Source of the DNA: CAVWCW01 sp963753615
Lineage (GTDB): Bacteria; Pseudomonadota; Gammaproteobacteria; Chromatiales; Chromatiaceae
Assembly (NCBI GenBank): GCA_963753615.1
Contig: CAVWCW010000006.1
Coordinates: forward strand, 124,001-188,000
Length of the DNA stretch: 64,000 nt
Direction of reading: 5' to 3'
The stretch's first letter is position 1, and each line of letters starts with the position of its first letter. The notes under the pieces were generated by a model. That model did not search any database. It had not been told where the DNA came from and saw nothing but the letters and a program-made list of their open reading frames with translations. A program made the position numbers and the translations under genes. Below, piece after piece: positions 34,773 to 42,792 of the stretch.

Positions 34773-36539
34773 TCAGGGAAAGCGTTTAAATACGTCTTGC
34801 AGGTGGCGGCTGTCCGGGTCCCGCTCAAGGGCCTCGTTCCACACCTGGCGCGCCTTCTCGCGTTCGCCGGAGACCCAGAGCACCTCGCCCAAGTGGGCGG
34901 CAATCTCGGCATCGGGAACCATATCGTTGGCGCGGCGCAGATAGCGCAGCGCCTCGGGGTAGTTGCCGATTCGGTACTGCACCCAGCCCATGCTATCGAG
35001 AATGGCGGCGTTGTCCGGTTTCAGCTCCAGGGCGCGAGTGATGTAGACGAGCGCCTCCTGCTGGCGATCGCTCTGGTCTGCTAACGTGTAGCCGAGGGCA
35101 TTGAGTGCATCGGCATGGTCCGGATCCTCTTCCAGGATGCGCTGCAGATCTGCCTCCAATAGCGGCAGATCACCGACTTCGGCTGCCGCCAGGGCACGAG
35201 CATAGAGCAGATCGTGGTTATCGGGAAAGGCCTGCAGGGCTTTGGTGTAGAGGGTCACCACCTCCTGCCGACGACTGGCATCGCCGAGCAAGCCGCCTTC
35301 GATCAGGTACAGGTTTACCGCCTTCTCCGGCTGCTGAACCCGCATCCGCTGCAGTACATCCCGGGACTGGGCCAACTGCCCCTGGTCGGCCAGTATGCGT
35401 GCCGTGCGAACCCGGGCATCGAGCTCCAGACTGCCGCCGACCCGTTCGTACCACTCCACAGCGACCTCATAGCGCTCGCGCTTTTCTTCGATCTGGCCAA
35501 TGAAGAAGGCGGACTCGTCTCGCCGCATGCCCATCTCGTAGAGCGCCCCGAAATGGTCCCGCGCCGCTTGCATGTCGTCCAGTTGCAGAGCGAGCACGCC
35601 GAGAGAAAAAAGCACATCTTCATCGTCCGGCTGCAACTCGCGCAGACGCTCGAACTGGCGGTAGGCGGCTTTGAGTTCGCGCGCGTCCACCAGCAGCCGG
35701 GCATAGGCCGAGCGCAGTTCGATACTGTCCGGGGAGCCGTCCAAGGCGTCCTCGAGTACGCCGCGGGCATCCTGGGTATCCCCCTTTGCCAGTAACACCC
35801 GGCTGAGCAGAATCTTGGCCTTGGACCAATCCGGGCGCAGAGCCAGGGCCTTGCGCACCTCCAGCTCCGCCAAGTCGAGTTGCTCACCCCCCACCGCCAC
35901 CACCGCGTAGGCGTAGTGAGCCCTGGCTTCGCCGGCATTGGCGGCGCTGAGGCTTTCGATCAGCTGCAGCCGCAGAGCGACATCGGGCAGGGTCCCAAGC
36001 ACCGCCGCCACCCGAAGAAAGCCGTCGTTGCCAGCGGCCTGTTCCAGCCGTGCCAACTCCTGGAATTGCTCGAGGGCGAGCTCCTGCTGCCCGCTTCGCG
36101 CGTACAGGACTCCGGCAACCTGGCGGGCCGCGGTGTCCTGCGGCGCCAGCTCTACCCAATACCCGACCGCCTGTTGTGCCTTCTGGTCCTGCTTCTGATA
36201 CATGGCGATACGGGTGGCTCGCTCCGCCGCCCCAGCGTCCCGGGCCTTGCGCGCGGCTTCCAGGTAATGGCCGTAGGCCGCATCCAGTTCGCCCCGCTGC
36301 ACCGCGATCTCGCCCACGAGTATCTGATAGACCGCGTCGGCGGTGTGCTCGCGCTGGGCGGCAGCGGCCGAAACCGATTGATTGGCCCCGTCGCTGAGGC
36401 TACTCGGGAGCGGCTCGGGCTTGGGGTAGGACGCGGTTTGCACCCCGGCACAGCCCGCCAGCAGCAGAACCAGGATCGCCACGGACCACCCGCGCAGACA
36501 CGCCGGCAGGCCTACCATAAATTTCTGATATCTATACAA
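34773..36539 (-). CDS. Tetratricopeptide-repeat lipoprotein
   Basis: 588 residues. A signal peptide ends in the lipobox LLAGC (Cys30), followed by a long array of TPR motifs, for example VGEIAVQRGELDAAYGHYLE and ALNALGYTLADQSDRQQEAL. It is probably an outer-membrane or periplasmic scaffold, equivalent by position to the TPR gene found before lolB-ispE in Pseudomonas. The TTG at 36537-36539 has a GAGG ribosome site seven bases upstream. An ATG seven codons further in (36516-36518) is the alternative. The role is unknown. Confidence 0.85.
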   Translation of the reverse strand: MYRYQKFMVGLPACLRGWSVAILVLLLAGCAGVQTASYPKPEPLPSSLSDGANQSVSAAAAQREHTADAVYQILVGEIAVQRGELDAAYGHYLEAARKARDAGAAERATRIAMYQKQDQKAQQAVGYWVELAPQDTAARQVAGVLYARSGQQELALEQFQELARLEQAAGNDGFLRVAAVLGTLPDVALRLQLIESLSAANAGEARAHYAYAVVAVGGEQLDLAELEVRKALALRPDWSKAKILLSRVLLAKGDTQDARGVLEDALDGSPDSIELRSAYARLLVDARELKAAYRQFERLRELQPDDEDVLFSLGVLALQLDDMQAARDHFGALYEMGMRRDESAFFIGQIEEKRERYEVAVEWYERVGGSLELDARVRTARILADQGQLAQSRDVLQRMRVQQPEKAVNLYLIEGGLLGDASRRQEVVTLYTKALQAFPDNHDLLYARALAAAEVGDLPLLEADLQRILEEDPDHADALNALGYTLADQSDRQQEALVYITRALELKPDNAAILDSMGWVQYRIGNYPEALRYLRRANDMVPDAEIAAHLGEVLWVSGEREKARQVWNEALERDPDSRHLQDVFKRFP

Positions 36540-36712
36540 TTCAACGCCTCGGCTGTCACTTTCCTCTCGCGCCCTGTGTTGTCATTAGGCCGCGCGGACC
36601 CCTCGCAGTATAAACGTCTGCTCGGGCCGCGCCCAATCCGCCGCTGTCGCCCCCCCGACCCCCGCCGATGCCGTCCACCCGGGTCGCGGCCGATCGGCAC
36701 AGGCCCTGTTAC

Positions 36713-36741
36713 TTGAATTCTCCTCTGACATTATTGACAAT
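36713..36741 (+). promoter_or_regulatory. Candidate hemA promoter
   Basis: TTGAAT (36713-36718), a 17-base spacer and GACAAT (36736-36741), the same -10 hexamer as at the tRNA-Tyr promoter. The predicted start near 36748 gives a leader of about 27 bases. The rest of the 235-base gap between the divergent TPR gene and hemA holds an isolated TATAAA at 36609-36614 without a matching upstream box. Confidence 0.45.
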
Positions 36742-36774
36742 GCAGGGTTCCCTCGCCGCCGAAAACGATCGCGT

Positions 36775-38043
36775 ATGACACTGTTCACCCTCGGGCTCAA
36801 TCACAAGACCGCGCCGGTCGATATCCGCGAGCGCCTGACTTTCGGGCCCGATGTCATCGCCGGAGCCTTGCGGAGCCTGGGCCAGCAGCCGGGGGTCGAG
36901 GAAGCGCTGATTCTGTCCACGTGCAACCGTACCGAGATCTACGCAGCCATGGGCGCCGAGGCCGAGCCCCGGGTGCGGCAGTGGCTCAGCGACTTTCACG
37001 GCCTGCCGCGGGACAGCGTAAACCCCTACCTCTACCACCACCAAGACTTGGCCGGGGTGCAACACCTGCTACGCGTATCGAGTGGACTCGATTCCATGGT
37101 GCTGGGCGAGCCCCAGATACTGGGCCAGGTCAAGGCCGCGTTCAAGATCGCCAGCCAGACCGGCGCCACCGGCAAACTGCTGGGACGACTGTTCCAACAC
37201 GCCTTCGCGGTGGCCAAGCAGGTGCGCACGGACACCACCATCGGCAGCAGCCCGGTGTCTGTGGCCTTTGCCGCGGTCAGCCTGGCGCGCCAGATCTTCA
37301 GCGACCTGTCGCAACAGTGTGCCTTGCTGATCGGCGCCGGGGAGACCATCGAACTGACGGCCCGGCACCTGCACCAGCACGGCATCGGCCGCATGATAGT
37401 AGCCAACCGGACGGTGGAGCGGGCCCAGGGCCTGGCGGGCCAGTTCGACGCCTACGCCATCGCCCTGACCGAACTCGGCCACCATCTGGCCGAAGCCGAT
37501 ATCGTGATCTCGTCCACCGCCAGTCCGCTCCCCGTGCTCGGCAAGGGGGCGGTGGAGAGCGCACTGAAGAAACGCAAGCACCGCCCGGTGTTCCTGGTGG
37601 ATATCGCGGTGCCGCGCGATATCGAAGCGGAAGTGGGGGAACTCGAAGACGCCTACCTCTACACGGTGGACGACCTGCAGGAGGTGGTGCAGGACAATAT
37701 GCGCTCGCGCCGGGAAGCGGCGAAGCAAGCCGAGGAGATCGTCGAACTCAATGCCGAGGAATTCATGGGCTGGGTGCGCTCCCTGGACGCAGTGGCCTTG
37801 GTGCAAGGCTATCGCGGTCAGGCCGAAGCGATGCGAGACGAGGTGCTGCAGCGGGCCCTGCGCCAGCTCGCCAATGGCAAGCCGGCGGACGAGACCCTGC
37901 GCTACCTGGCTCACACCCTCACCAACAAGCTGATTCACGTGCCCAGCACCCGCATCCGCCAGGCCGGTGCGGCGGGCGAGAACCAGCTGCTGGAGGCGGC
38001 CAATACCCTGTTGGAACTCAAAAAGAGCCCGGACGCTAGATGA
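36775..38043 (+). CDS. hemA: Glutamyl-tRNA reductase
   Basis: First committed enzyme of C5-pathway tetrapyrrole synthesis, reducing Glu-tRNA to glutamate-1-semialdehyde. It is 422 residues. The catalytic Cys is in LILSTCNRTEIYA (about residue 50), and SGLDSMVLGEPQILGQVKAA is the family signature. An NADPH-binding domain and a C-terminal dimerisation helix follow. It overlaps prfA by four bases (ATGA), the conserved hemA-prfA-prmC order. Confidence 0.97.
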   Translation: MTLFTLGLNHKTAPVDIRERLTFGPDVIAGALRSLGQQPGVEEALILSTCNRTEIYAAMGAEAEPRVRQWLSDFHGLPRDSVNPYLYHHQDLAGVQHLLRVSSGLDSMVLGEPQILGQVKAAFKIASQTGATGKLLGRLFQHAFAVAKQVRTDTTIGSSPVSVAFAAVSLARQIFSDLSQQCALLIGAGETIELTARHLHQHGIGRMIVANRTVERAQGLAGQFDAYAIALTELGHHLAEADIVISSTASPLPVLGKGAVESALKKRKHRPVFLVDIAVPRDIEAEVGELEDAYLYTVDDLQEVVQDNMRSRREAAKQAEEIVELNAEEFMGWVRSLDAVALVQGYRGQAEAMRDEVLQRALRQLANGKPADETLRYLAHTLTNKLIHVPSTRIRQAGAAGENQLLEAANTLLELKKSPDAR

Positions 38044-39119
38044 AGCCGAGCATCCGCAGCAAGCTCGACCAGGTTGCTGAACGTTTTGAAGAAATTACCG
38101 CCCTGCTGGCGGAACCCGAGGTCCAGGGCGACCAGCAGCAGTTTCGCCGCCTGAGCCAGGAATATGCCCAGCTCGAATCGGTGGTCGGCTGCTACCAGCG
38201 CTATTGCGAACTGGAGTCCAGCGGCGCCAGTGCCCAAGCCATGCTGGATGACCCTGAAATGGCCGAGCTGGCGCACGAAGAGCTACAGGAGGTGGAGCGC
38301 CAGCGCCAACAGCTGGAGCCCGAGCTACAACGCCTGCTGCTGCCAGCGGACCCCCACGATCACCGCAATATCTTCCTCGAGGTTCGGGCCGGCACCGGCG
38401 GCGCCGAAGCGGCCCTGTTCGCCGCCGACCTGCTGCGTATGTATCTGCGCTACGCAGAGTTGCTCGGCTGGCAGACAGAAACCATCAGCGAGAGCCCGGG
38501 AGAACTGGGTGGCTACAAAGAGGTGGTTTGCCGCATCAGCGGGCGCGACGTCTACTCCCGGCTCAAATTCGAGTCGGGCACACACCGCGTACAGCGGGTC
38601 CCGGAGACCGAGTCACAGGGCCGCATCCACACCTCCGCCTGCACCGTGGCCGTGCTGCCCGAGGCCGAGACCATCGACGACGTCGAGATCAACAACGGCG
38701 ACCTGCGCATCGACACCTACCGGGCCTCCGGGGCCGGCGGCCAGCACGTCAACAAGACCGATTCGGCAGTGCGCATCACGCATCTGCCCTCCGGCATCGT
38801 GGTGGAGTGCCAGGACGAACGCTCCCAGCACAAGAACAAGGCAAGAGCTCTGGCACTGCTCCAGGCCCGGCTCATGAACCAGGCCCAGGAGGCGCAAATC
38901 AGCGAGCAGGCCCAGGAGCGGCGCGTCCAGGTAGGCAGCGGCGACCGTTCCGAGCGCATCCGCACCTATAATTTCCCGCAGAACCGGCTCACCGACCACC
39001 GCATCAATCTGACGATCTACAAGCTGGACGAGATCATGCAGGGGGCCCTGGAACAGGTGATCGAGCCGCTGAAGCGGGAGCACCAAACCGAACTGCTGGC
39101 CACCCTGGCCGAGGCCTGA
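38040..39119 (+). CDS. prfA: Peptide chain release factor 1
   Basis: Terminates translation at UAA and UAG. It is 359 residues. The peptidyl-tRNA hydrolysis motif GGQ is at residues 233-235 in SGAGGQHVNKTDSAVRITHL. The family's PETESQGRIHTSACTVAVLP and the stop-codon-recognition domain precede it. The GGQ glutamine is the substrate of PrmC, encoded next. Confidence 0.97.
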   Translation: MKPSIRSKLDQVAERFEEITALLAEPEVQGDQQQFRRLSQEYAQLESVVGCYQRYCELESSGASAQAMLDDPEMAELAHEELQEVERQRQQLEPELQRLLLPADPHDHRNIFLEVRAGTGGAEAALFAADLLRMYLRYAELLGWQTETISESPGELGGYKEVVCRISGRDVYSRLKFESGTHRVQRVPETESQGRIHTSACTVAVLPEAETIDDVEINNGDLRIDTYRASGAGGQHVNKTDSAVRITHLPSGIVVECQDERSQHKNKARALALLQARLMNQAQEAQISEQAQERRVQVGSGDRSERIRTYNFPQNRLTDHRINLTIYKLDEIMQGALEQVIEPLKREHQTELLATLAEA

Positions 39120-39121
39120 GC

Positions 39122-40015
39122 CTGGGCACAGCGCCGAGCATTGGCGAGGTCCTGGCCCAAGGCGCCGCACAACTCGCCGGCAGGCCGGAGGCCAGCCCAC
39201 GGCTGGAGGCCGAGGCCCTGCTCGGCGCCTGTCTGGAGCGTCCCCGCAGTTACCTCTTCGCCTGGCCCAAACGAACCCTGAGCGCTGAACAGTGGCAAAG
39301 GTTCCAGGCCCTGCTGCTGCGCCGTCTGGACGGCGAACCCATGGCCTACGTGTTGGGCGAGCGGGAATTCTGGTCGTTGCGGTTGGAAGTTTGCCCGGAT
39401 GCCCTCATCCCCCGCCCCGAGACCGAGCTCCTGGTGGAACTGGCGCTGGAGCGACTGCCCGCCGTCTCTGCGGCCCGGGTGCTCGAACTCGGCACCGGCA
39501 GCGGAGCGATCGCCGCCGCCCTGGCCAGCGAGCGGAGGAACTGGCGCATCACCGCCAGCGATGCCTCCCACGCCGCCTTAGCCCTGGCCGAGCGCAACTT
39601 CACGCGCCTGGGTTTGGCTAATGTCCGCCCCCTCCACGGCGACTGGTACGCCGCACTGCCCCCTGGCCAACGCTTCGACCTGATCCTCAGCAACCCCCCC
39701 TACGTGGCCCAGGACGACCCTCACCTGAAGCAGGGGGACCTGCCCTGGGAGCCCCGAAGCGCCCTGGTAGCCGGCGCCGACGGCCTCGACGCCATCCGCG
39801 TTATCGGCGCCCAGGCCCTGACACACCTGATCCCGGGCGGCTGGCTGCTGCTGGAGCACGGCTGGGACCAGGGCCCGGCGGTGCGCGGTATCCTGCGCGC
39901 CGCCGGCCTGCGCGAGGCGACCAGCAAGCGCGACCTGGCCGGCCTCGAACGGGTCAGCCTGGGTCGCGCGCCCGGTCTCGAACAGGCGCCGAGCCCGGCG
40001 CCAAGTTTCGCTTGA
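39122..40015 (+). CDS. prmC: Release factor glutamine methyltransferase, non-ATG start
   Basis: Methylates the GGQ glutamine of release factors using S-adenosylmethionine. The SAM site LELGTGSGAIAAALASER and catalytic NPPY (LILSNPPYVAQDDPHL) are intact. The first ATG (39341) would delete the conserved N-terminal helical domain, whose residues (PRLEAEALLGACL, SAEQWQRFQALLLRRLDGEP) are clearly encoded upstream. No ATG, GTG or TTG exists in that frame. CTG at 39122, seven bases after a GAGG, is the best start and gives about 297 residues. Confidence 0.85.
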   Translation: MGTAPSIGEVLAQGAAQLAGRPEASPRLEAEALLGACLERPRSYLFAWPKRTLSAEQWQRFQALLLRRLDGEPMAYVLGEREFWSLRLEVCPDALIPRPETELLVELALERLPAVSAARVLELGTGSGAIAAALASERRNWRITASDASHAALALAERNFTRLGLANVRPLHGDWYAALPPGQRFDLILSNPPYVAQDDPHLKQGDLPWEPRSALVAGADGLDAIRVIGAQALTHLIPGGWLLLEHGWDQGPAVRGILRAAGLREATSKRDLAGLERVSLGRAPGLEQAPSPAPSFA

Positions 40016-40037
40016 TTATTTCCCGCCCTGCATTAGC

Positions 40038-40457
40038 ATGAAAATCATGGACTCCGCCCAAGCCGCCATGATCAAACACCGGGAGATCGCCTTTGCCGAG
40101 CTGCACCCGGACCGCCGGCAGGCCCATACCGCTGCCGCGGCCCTGGTGGACGCCCCCGGAGTGGTGCGGGCCGAACCCCTGACACCGGTGCTGCTGGGTA
40201 TCAGCTACGATCTGCTGCAGGTCACCTTGGAGCAGATCGAAGCCGCCCTCACCGAGGCTGGGTATCACCTTTCCAGCCGCCTGCTGTACAAACTAAAGCG
40301 CGCACTTCATTACTACACCGAAGAGACCGAGCGCGCCAACAACGGCTGCCCCCACGGTGACAGCAACTGCACCCAGCGGATCTTCATCAGCCGTTACGGG
40401 CGCCACACCCACGGCTGCCGGGACAACCGCCCCGAACACTGGCGCAAGTACCTCTGA
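40038..40457 (+). CDS. Small conserved-looking protein of unknown function with Cys/His tail
   Basis: 139 residues, not assigned to a characterised family. Residues about 14-80 alternate strand-helix-strand-strand-helix (REIAFAEL, RRQAHTAAAALVD, GVVRAEPLTP, VLLGISYDL, LEQIEAALTEAGYHL), resembling a heavy-metal-associated (ferredoxin-like) fold but without the CxxC metal site. A basic helix (SRLLYKLKRALHYYTEETER) follows, then CPHGDSNC and HTHGC, possible metal ligands. It lies between prmC and moeB, 22 and 16 bases away. The start may instead be Met4 or Met11. Confidence 0.7.
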   Translation: MKIMDSAQAAMIKHREIAFAELHPDRRQAHTAAAALVDAPGVVRAEPLTPVLLGISYDLLQVTLEQIEAALTEAGYHLSSRLLYKLKRALHYYTEETERANNGCPHGDSNCTQRIFISRYGRHTHGCRDNRPEHWRKYL

Positions 40458-40473
40458 GACTCTGTTTTCTGCC

Positions 40474-41226
40474 TTGGACGACGACCAGCTACTGCGCTAC
40501 AGCCGCCAGATCATGCTGCCCCAGATCGGGATCGAGGGGCAGCAGCGGCTGCAAGCGGCGCGGGTACTGCTGATCGGCCTCGGCGGTCTGGGCTCGCCGG
40601 TAGCCATCTACCTGGCCAGCGCGGGGGTCGGCGAGCTGGTGCTGGTGGACTTCGACCGGGTCGAACTCACCAACCTGCAGCGCCAGCCCCTGCACAGCAG
40701 CGAGCGGATCGGCCGCCCCAAGGTGGAATCCGCCGTCGCAACCCTGCGGGCCTTGAACCCGGAAACCCGGCTGCATCCGATCGGCCACCGTCTGGAAGGC
40801 GCCGAACTGGCCGAGCAGGTAGCCGCCGCTGACTTGGTGGTGGACGCCAGCGACAACTTCCCCACCCGTTTCGCACTGAACGCTGCCTGTGCCGCCGCCG
40901 GCAAACCCCTGGTATCCGGCGCCGCCATCCGCATGGAGGGCCAGGTGACCGTCTTCCCCGGCGCCCCGGGCGGCCCCTGCTATCGCTGTCTTTACCCGGA
41001 ATCCGGCTCGGTGGAAGAGACCTGTGCGGAAAACGGTGTGCTGGCGCCCCTGGTTGGGATTATCGGCAGTATCCAGGCCCTGGAAGCGATCAAGCTTCTG
41101 ACCGGCGCCGGCGAGCCCCTGATCGGACGCCTGCTGCTGTTGGACGCCATGAGCATGGAATGGCGCAGCCTGCGCCTGCGCCCCGACCCAGCCTGTCCGG
41201 TGTGCGGCAAGCAACAAGAGAAGTAG
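40474..41226 (+). CDS. moeB: ThiF/MoeB-family adenylyltransferase
   Basis: Adenylates the C-terminus of a ubiquitin-like sulfur carrier (MoaD, or ThiS in some species). From the TTG at 40474 it has 250 residues: LRYSRQIMLPQIGIEGQQRL, nucleotide loop LLIGLGGLGSPVAIYLA, DFDRVELTNLQRQ with the catalytic Arg region, and DASDNFPTR. Two zinc pairs, CYRCLYPE and CPVCGK, are present. No rhodanese domain is fused. The longer open frame upstream overlaps the preceding gene and lacks conserved residues. Confidence 0.9.
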   Translation: MDDDQLLRYSRQIMLPQIGIEGQQRLQAARVLLIGLGGLGSPVAIYLASAGVGELVLVDFDRVELTNLQRQPLHSSERIGRPKVESAVATLRALNPETRLHPIGHRLEGAELAEQVAAADLVVDASDNFPTRFALNAACAAAGKPLVSGAAIRMEGQVTVFPGAPGGPCYRCLYPESGSVEETCAENGVLAPLVGIIGSIQALEAIKLLTGAGEPLIGRLLLLDAMSMEWRSLRLRPDPACPVCGKQQEK

Positions 41227-41322
41227 TCCGAAACGCAAGCATAACCGGAGTGCGCGCCCTACCGGTACCACCCGAACAACCCGTTCTAATTCAATAGGAT
41301 ACGGGTTCTAGCAGCGCCCGAA

Positions 41323-42756
41323 TCAGCCCGCGAGCTTGGCCTTGAGCAGCTGGTTTACCTGGGCCGGATTGGCCTTGCCCTGGGTCGCCTTCATGACCTG
41401 TCCGACAAAGAAACCCATCAGCTTCTCCTTGCCCGCCCGATACTGGGCCACTTGATTCGGGTTATTGGCGATGATCTCATCGACCAGGGACTCCAGGGCA
41501 CCGCTATCGGTGATCTGTTTCAGACCCTTGGCCTCGATGATGGCGTCGGCCTCACCCTCGCCCTGCCACATGGCCTCGAACACCTGCTTGGCGATCTTAC
41601 CGGAGATGGTGTCGTCGGCAATCCGCGTCAGCAGGCCGGCCAGCATGGCGGCGCTAACCGGGGATTCGGCAATCTCCAGGCCGTCGCGTCTGAGCGCGCC
41701 CAACAGCTCTCCGGTCACCCAGTTGGCGGCGGCCTTAGATTCGGCCCCCGCGGCCACTGCCGCCTCATAGTAATCGGCCACCGCCCGCTCGCCGGTGAGT
41801 ACCCCCGCATCATAGGCATTGAGCCCGTATTGATCAACGAAGCGCGCCCGCTTGGCGTCCGGCAGTTCCGGCATCTCGGCCTGAACCGCCGCCACCAGTT
41901 CGGCGTCGATCACCAGCGGCAGCAGGTCCGGATCTGGAAAGTAGCGGTAGTCGTTGGCCTCTTCCTTGCTGCGCATGGAGCGGGTCTCATTGCGGTCGGC
42001 GTCGTACAGCCTGGTTTCCTGAACCACCTCGCCACCAGACTCCAAGAGGTCGATCTGGCGCTCGATCTCCAGGTTGATGGCACGCTCGACGAAGCGGAAG
42101 GAATTCAGGTTCTTGAGTTCGGCGCGGGTGCCGAGCTTGGCCTCGCCTTTGGGCCGGACCGAGACATTGGCGTCGCATCGGAACGAGCCCTCCTGCATAT
42201 TGCCGTCGCAGATCTCCAGGTAGCGCACCAGCTCGTGGATCTTGCGCATATAGGCCACCGCCTCCTTGGCCGAGCGCAGGTCCGGCTCGGAGACGATCTC
42301 CAGCAATGGGGTGCCGGCGCGGTTGAGATCGATGCCGCTCTGGCCGTGAAAATCCTCGTGCAGGGACTTGCCGGCGTCCTCTTCGAGATGCGCCCGGGTT
42401 ACCCCGACGGGCTGGCTGCCCCCGCCTTCGAGATCGATACCGACCTCACCCTTGCCCACCACCGGCAACTCGTACTGACTGATCTGGTAGCCCTTGGGAA
42501 GGTCCGGGTAGAAGTAATTTTTGCGCGCGAACACCGAGCGCCGGGCCACCTCTGCACCGATGGCCAAGCCGAAACGGATCGCCATGCGCACTGCTTCACC
42601 GTTGAGCACCGGGAGCACCCCGGGAAAGCCCAGATCCACCACGCAGGCCTGGGTATTGGGCTCGGCCCCATAGGCGGTGGAGGCGCCGGAGAATATCTTA
42701 GATCTGGTGGCGAGCTGGACGTGGATCTCCAGGCCGATGACGGGTTCCCACTGCAT
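41323..42756 (-). CDS. gatB: Asp/Glu-tRNA amidotransferase subunit B
   Basis: tRNA-binding kinase subunit of GatCAB, phosphorylating Glu-tRNAGln or Asp-tRNAAsn before transamidation. It is 477 residues. It starts MQWEPVIGLEIHVQLATRSK. The signature DLPKGYQISQYELPVVGKGE and FRCDANVSVRPKGEAKLGTR are intact, with the helical YqeY-like tail at the end. It follows gatA after 36 bases. The 96-base gap towards convergent moeB holds a weak hairpin (41278-41307) without a T run. Confidence 0.97.
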   Translation of the reverse strand: MQWEPVIGLEIHVQLATRSKIFSGASTAYGAEPNTQACVVDLGFPGVLPVLNGEAVRMAIRFGLAIGAEVARRSVFARKNYFYPDLPKGYQISQYELPVVGKGEVGIDLEGGGSQPVGVTRAHLEEDAGKSLHEDFHGQSGIDLNRAGTPLLEIVSEPDLRSAKEAVAYMRKIHELVRYLEICDGNMQEGSFRCDANVSVRPKGEAKLGTRAELKNLNSFRFVERAINLEIERQIDLLESGGEVVQETRLYDADRNETRSMRSKEEANDYRYFPDPDLLPLVIDAELVAAVQAEMPELPDAKRARFVDQYGLNAYDAGVLTGERAVADYYEAAVAAGAESKAAANWVTGELLGALRRDGLEIAESPVSAAMLAGLLTRIADDTISGKIAKQVFEAMWQGEGEADAIIEAKGLKQITDSGALESLVDEIIANNPNQVAQYRAGKEKLMGFFVGQVMKATQGKANPAQVNQLLKAKLAG

Positions 42757-42792
42757 GGCTAATGACTCTGGATTTACGATTTGAAAAGTGAC

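Noticed and set aside
41278..41307. Terminator between moeB and gatB
   Set aside because: Only a seven-pair stem with a 16-base loop and no T run on either strand.
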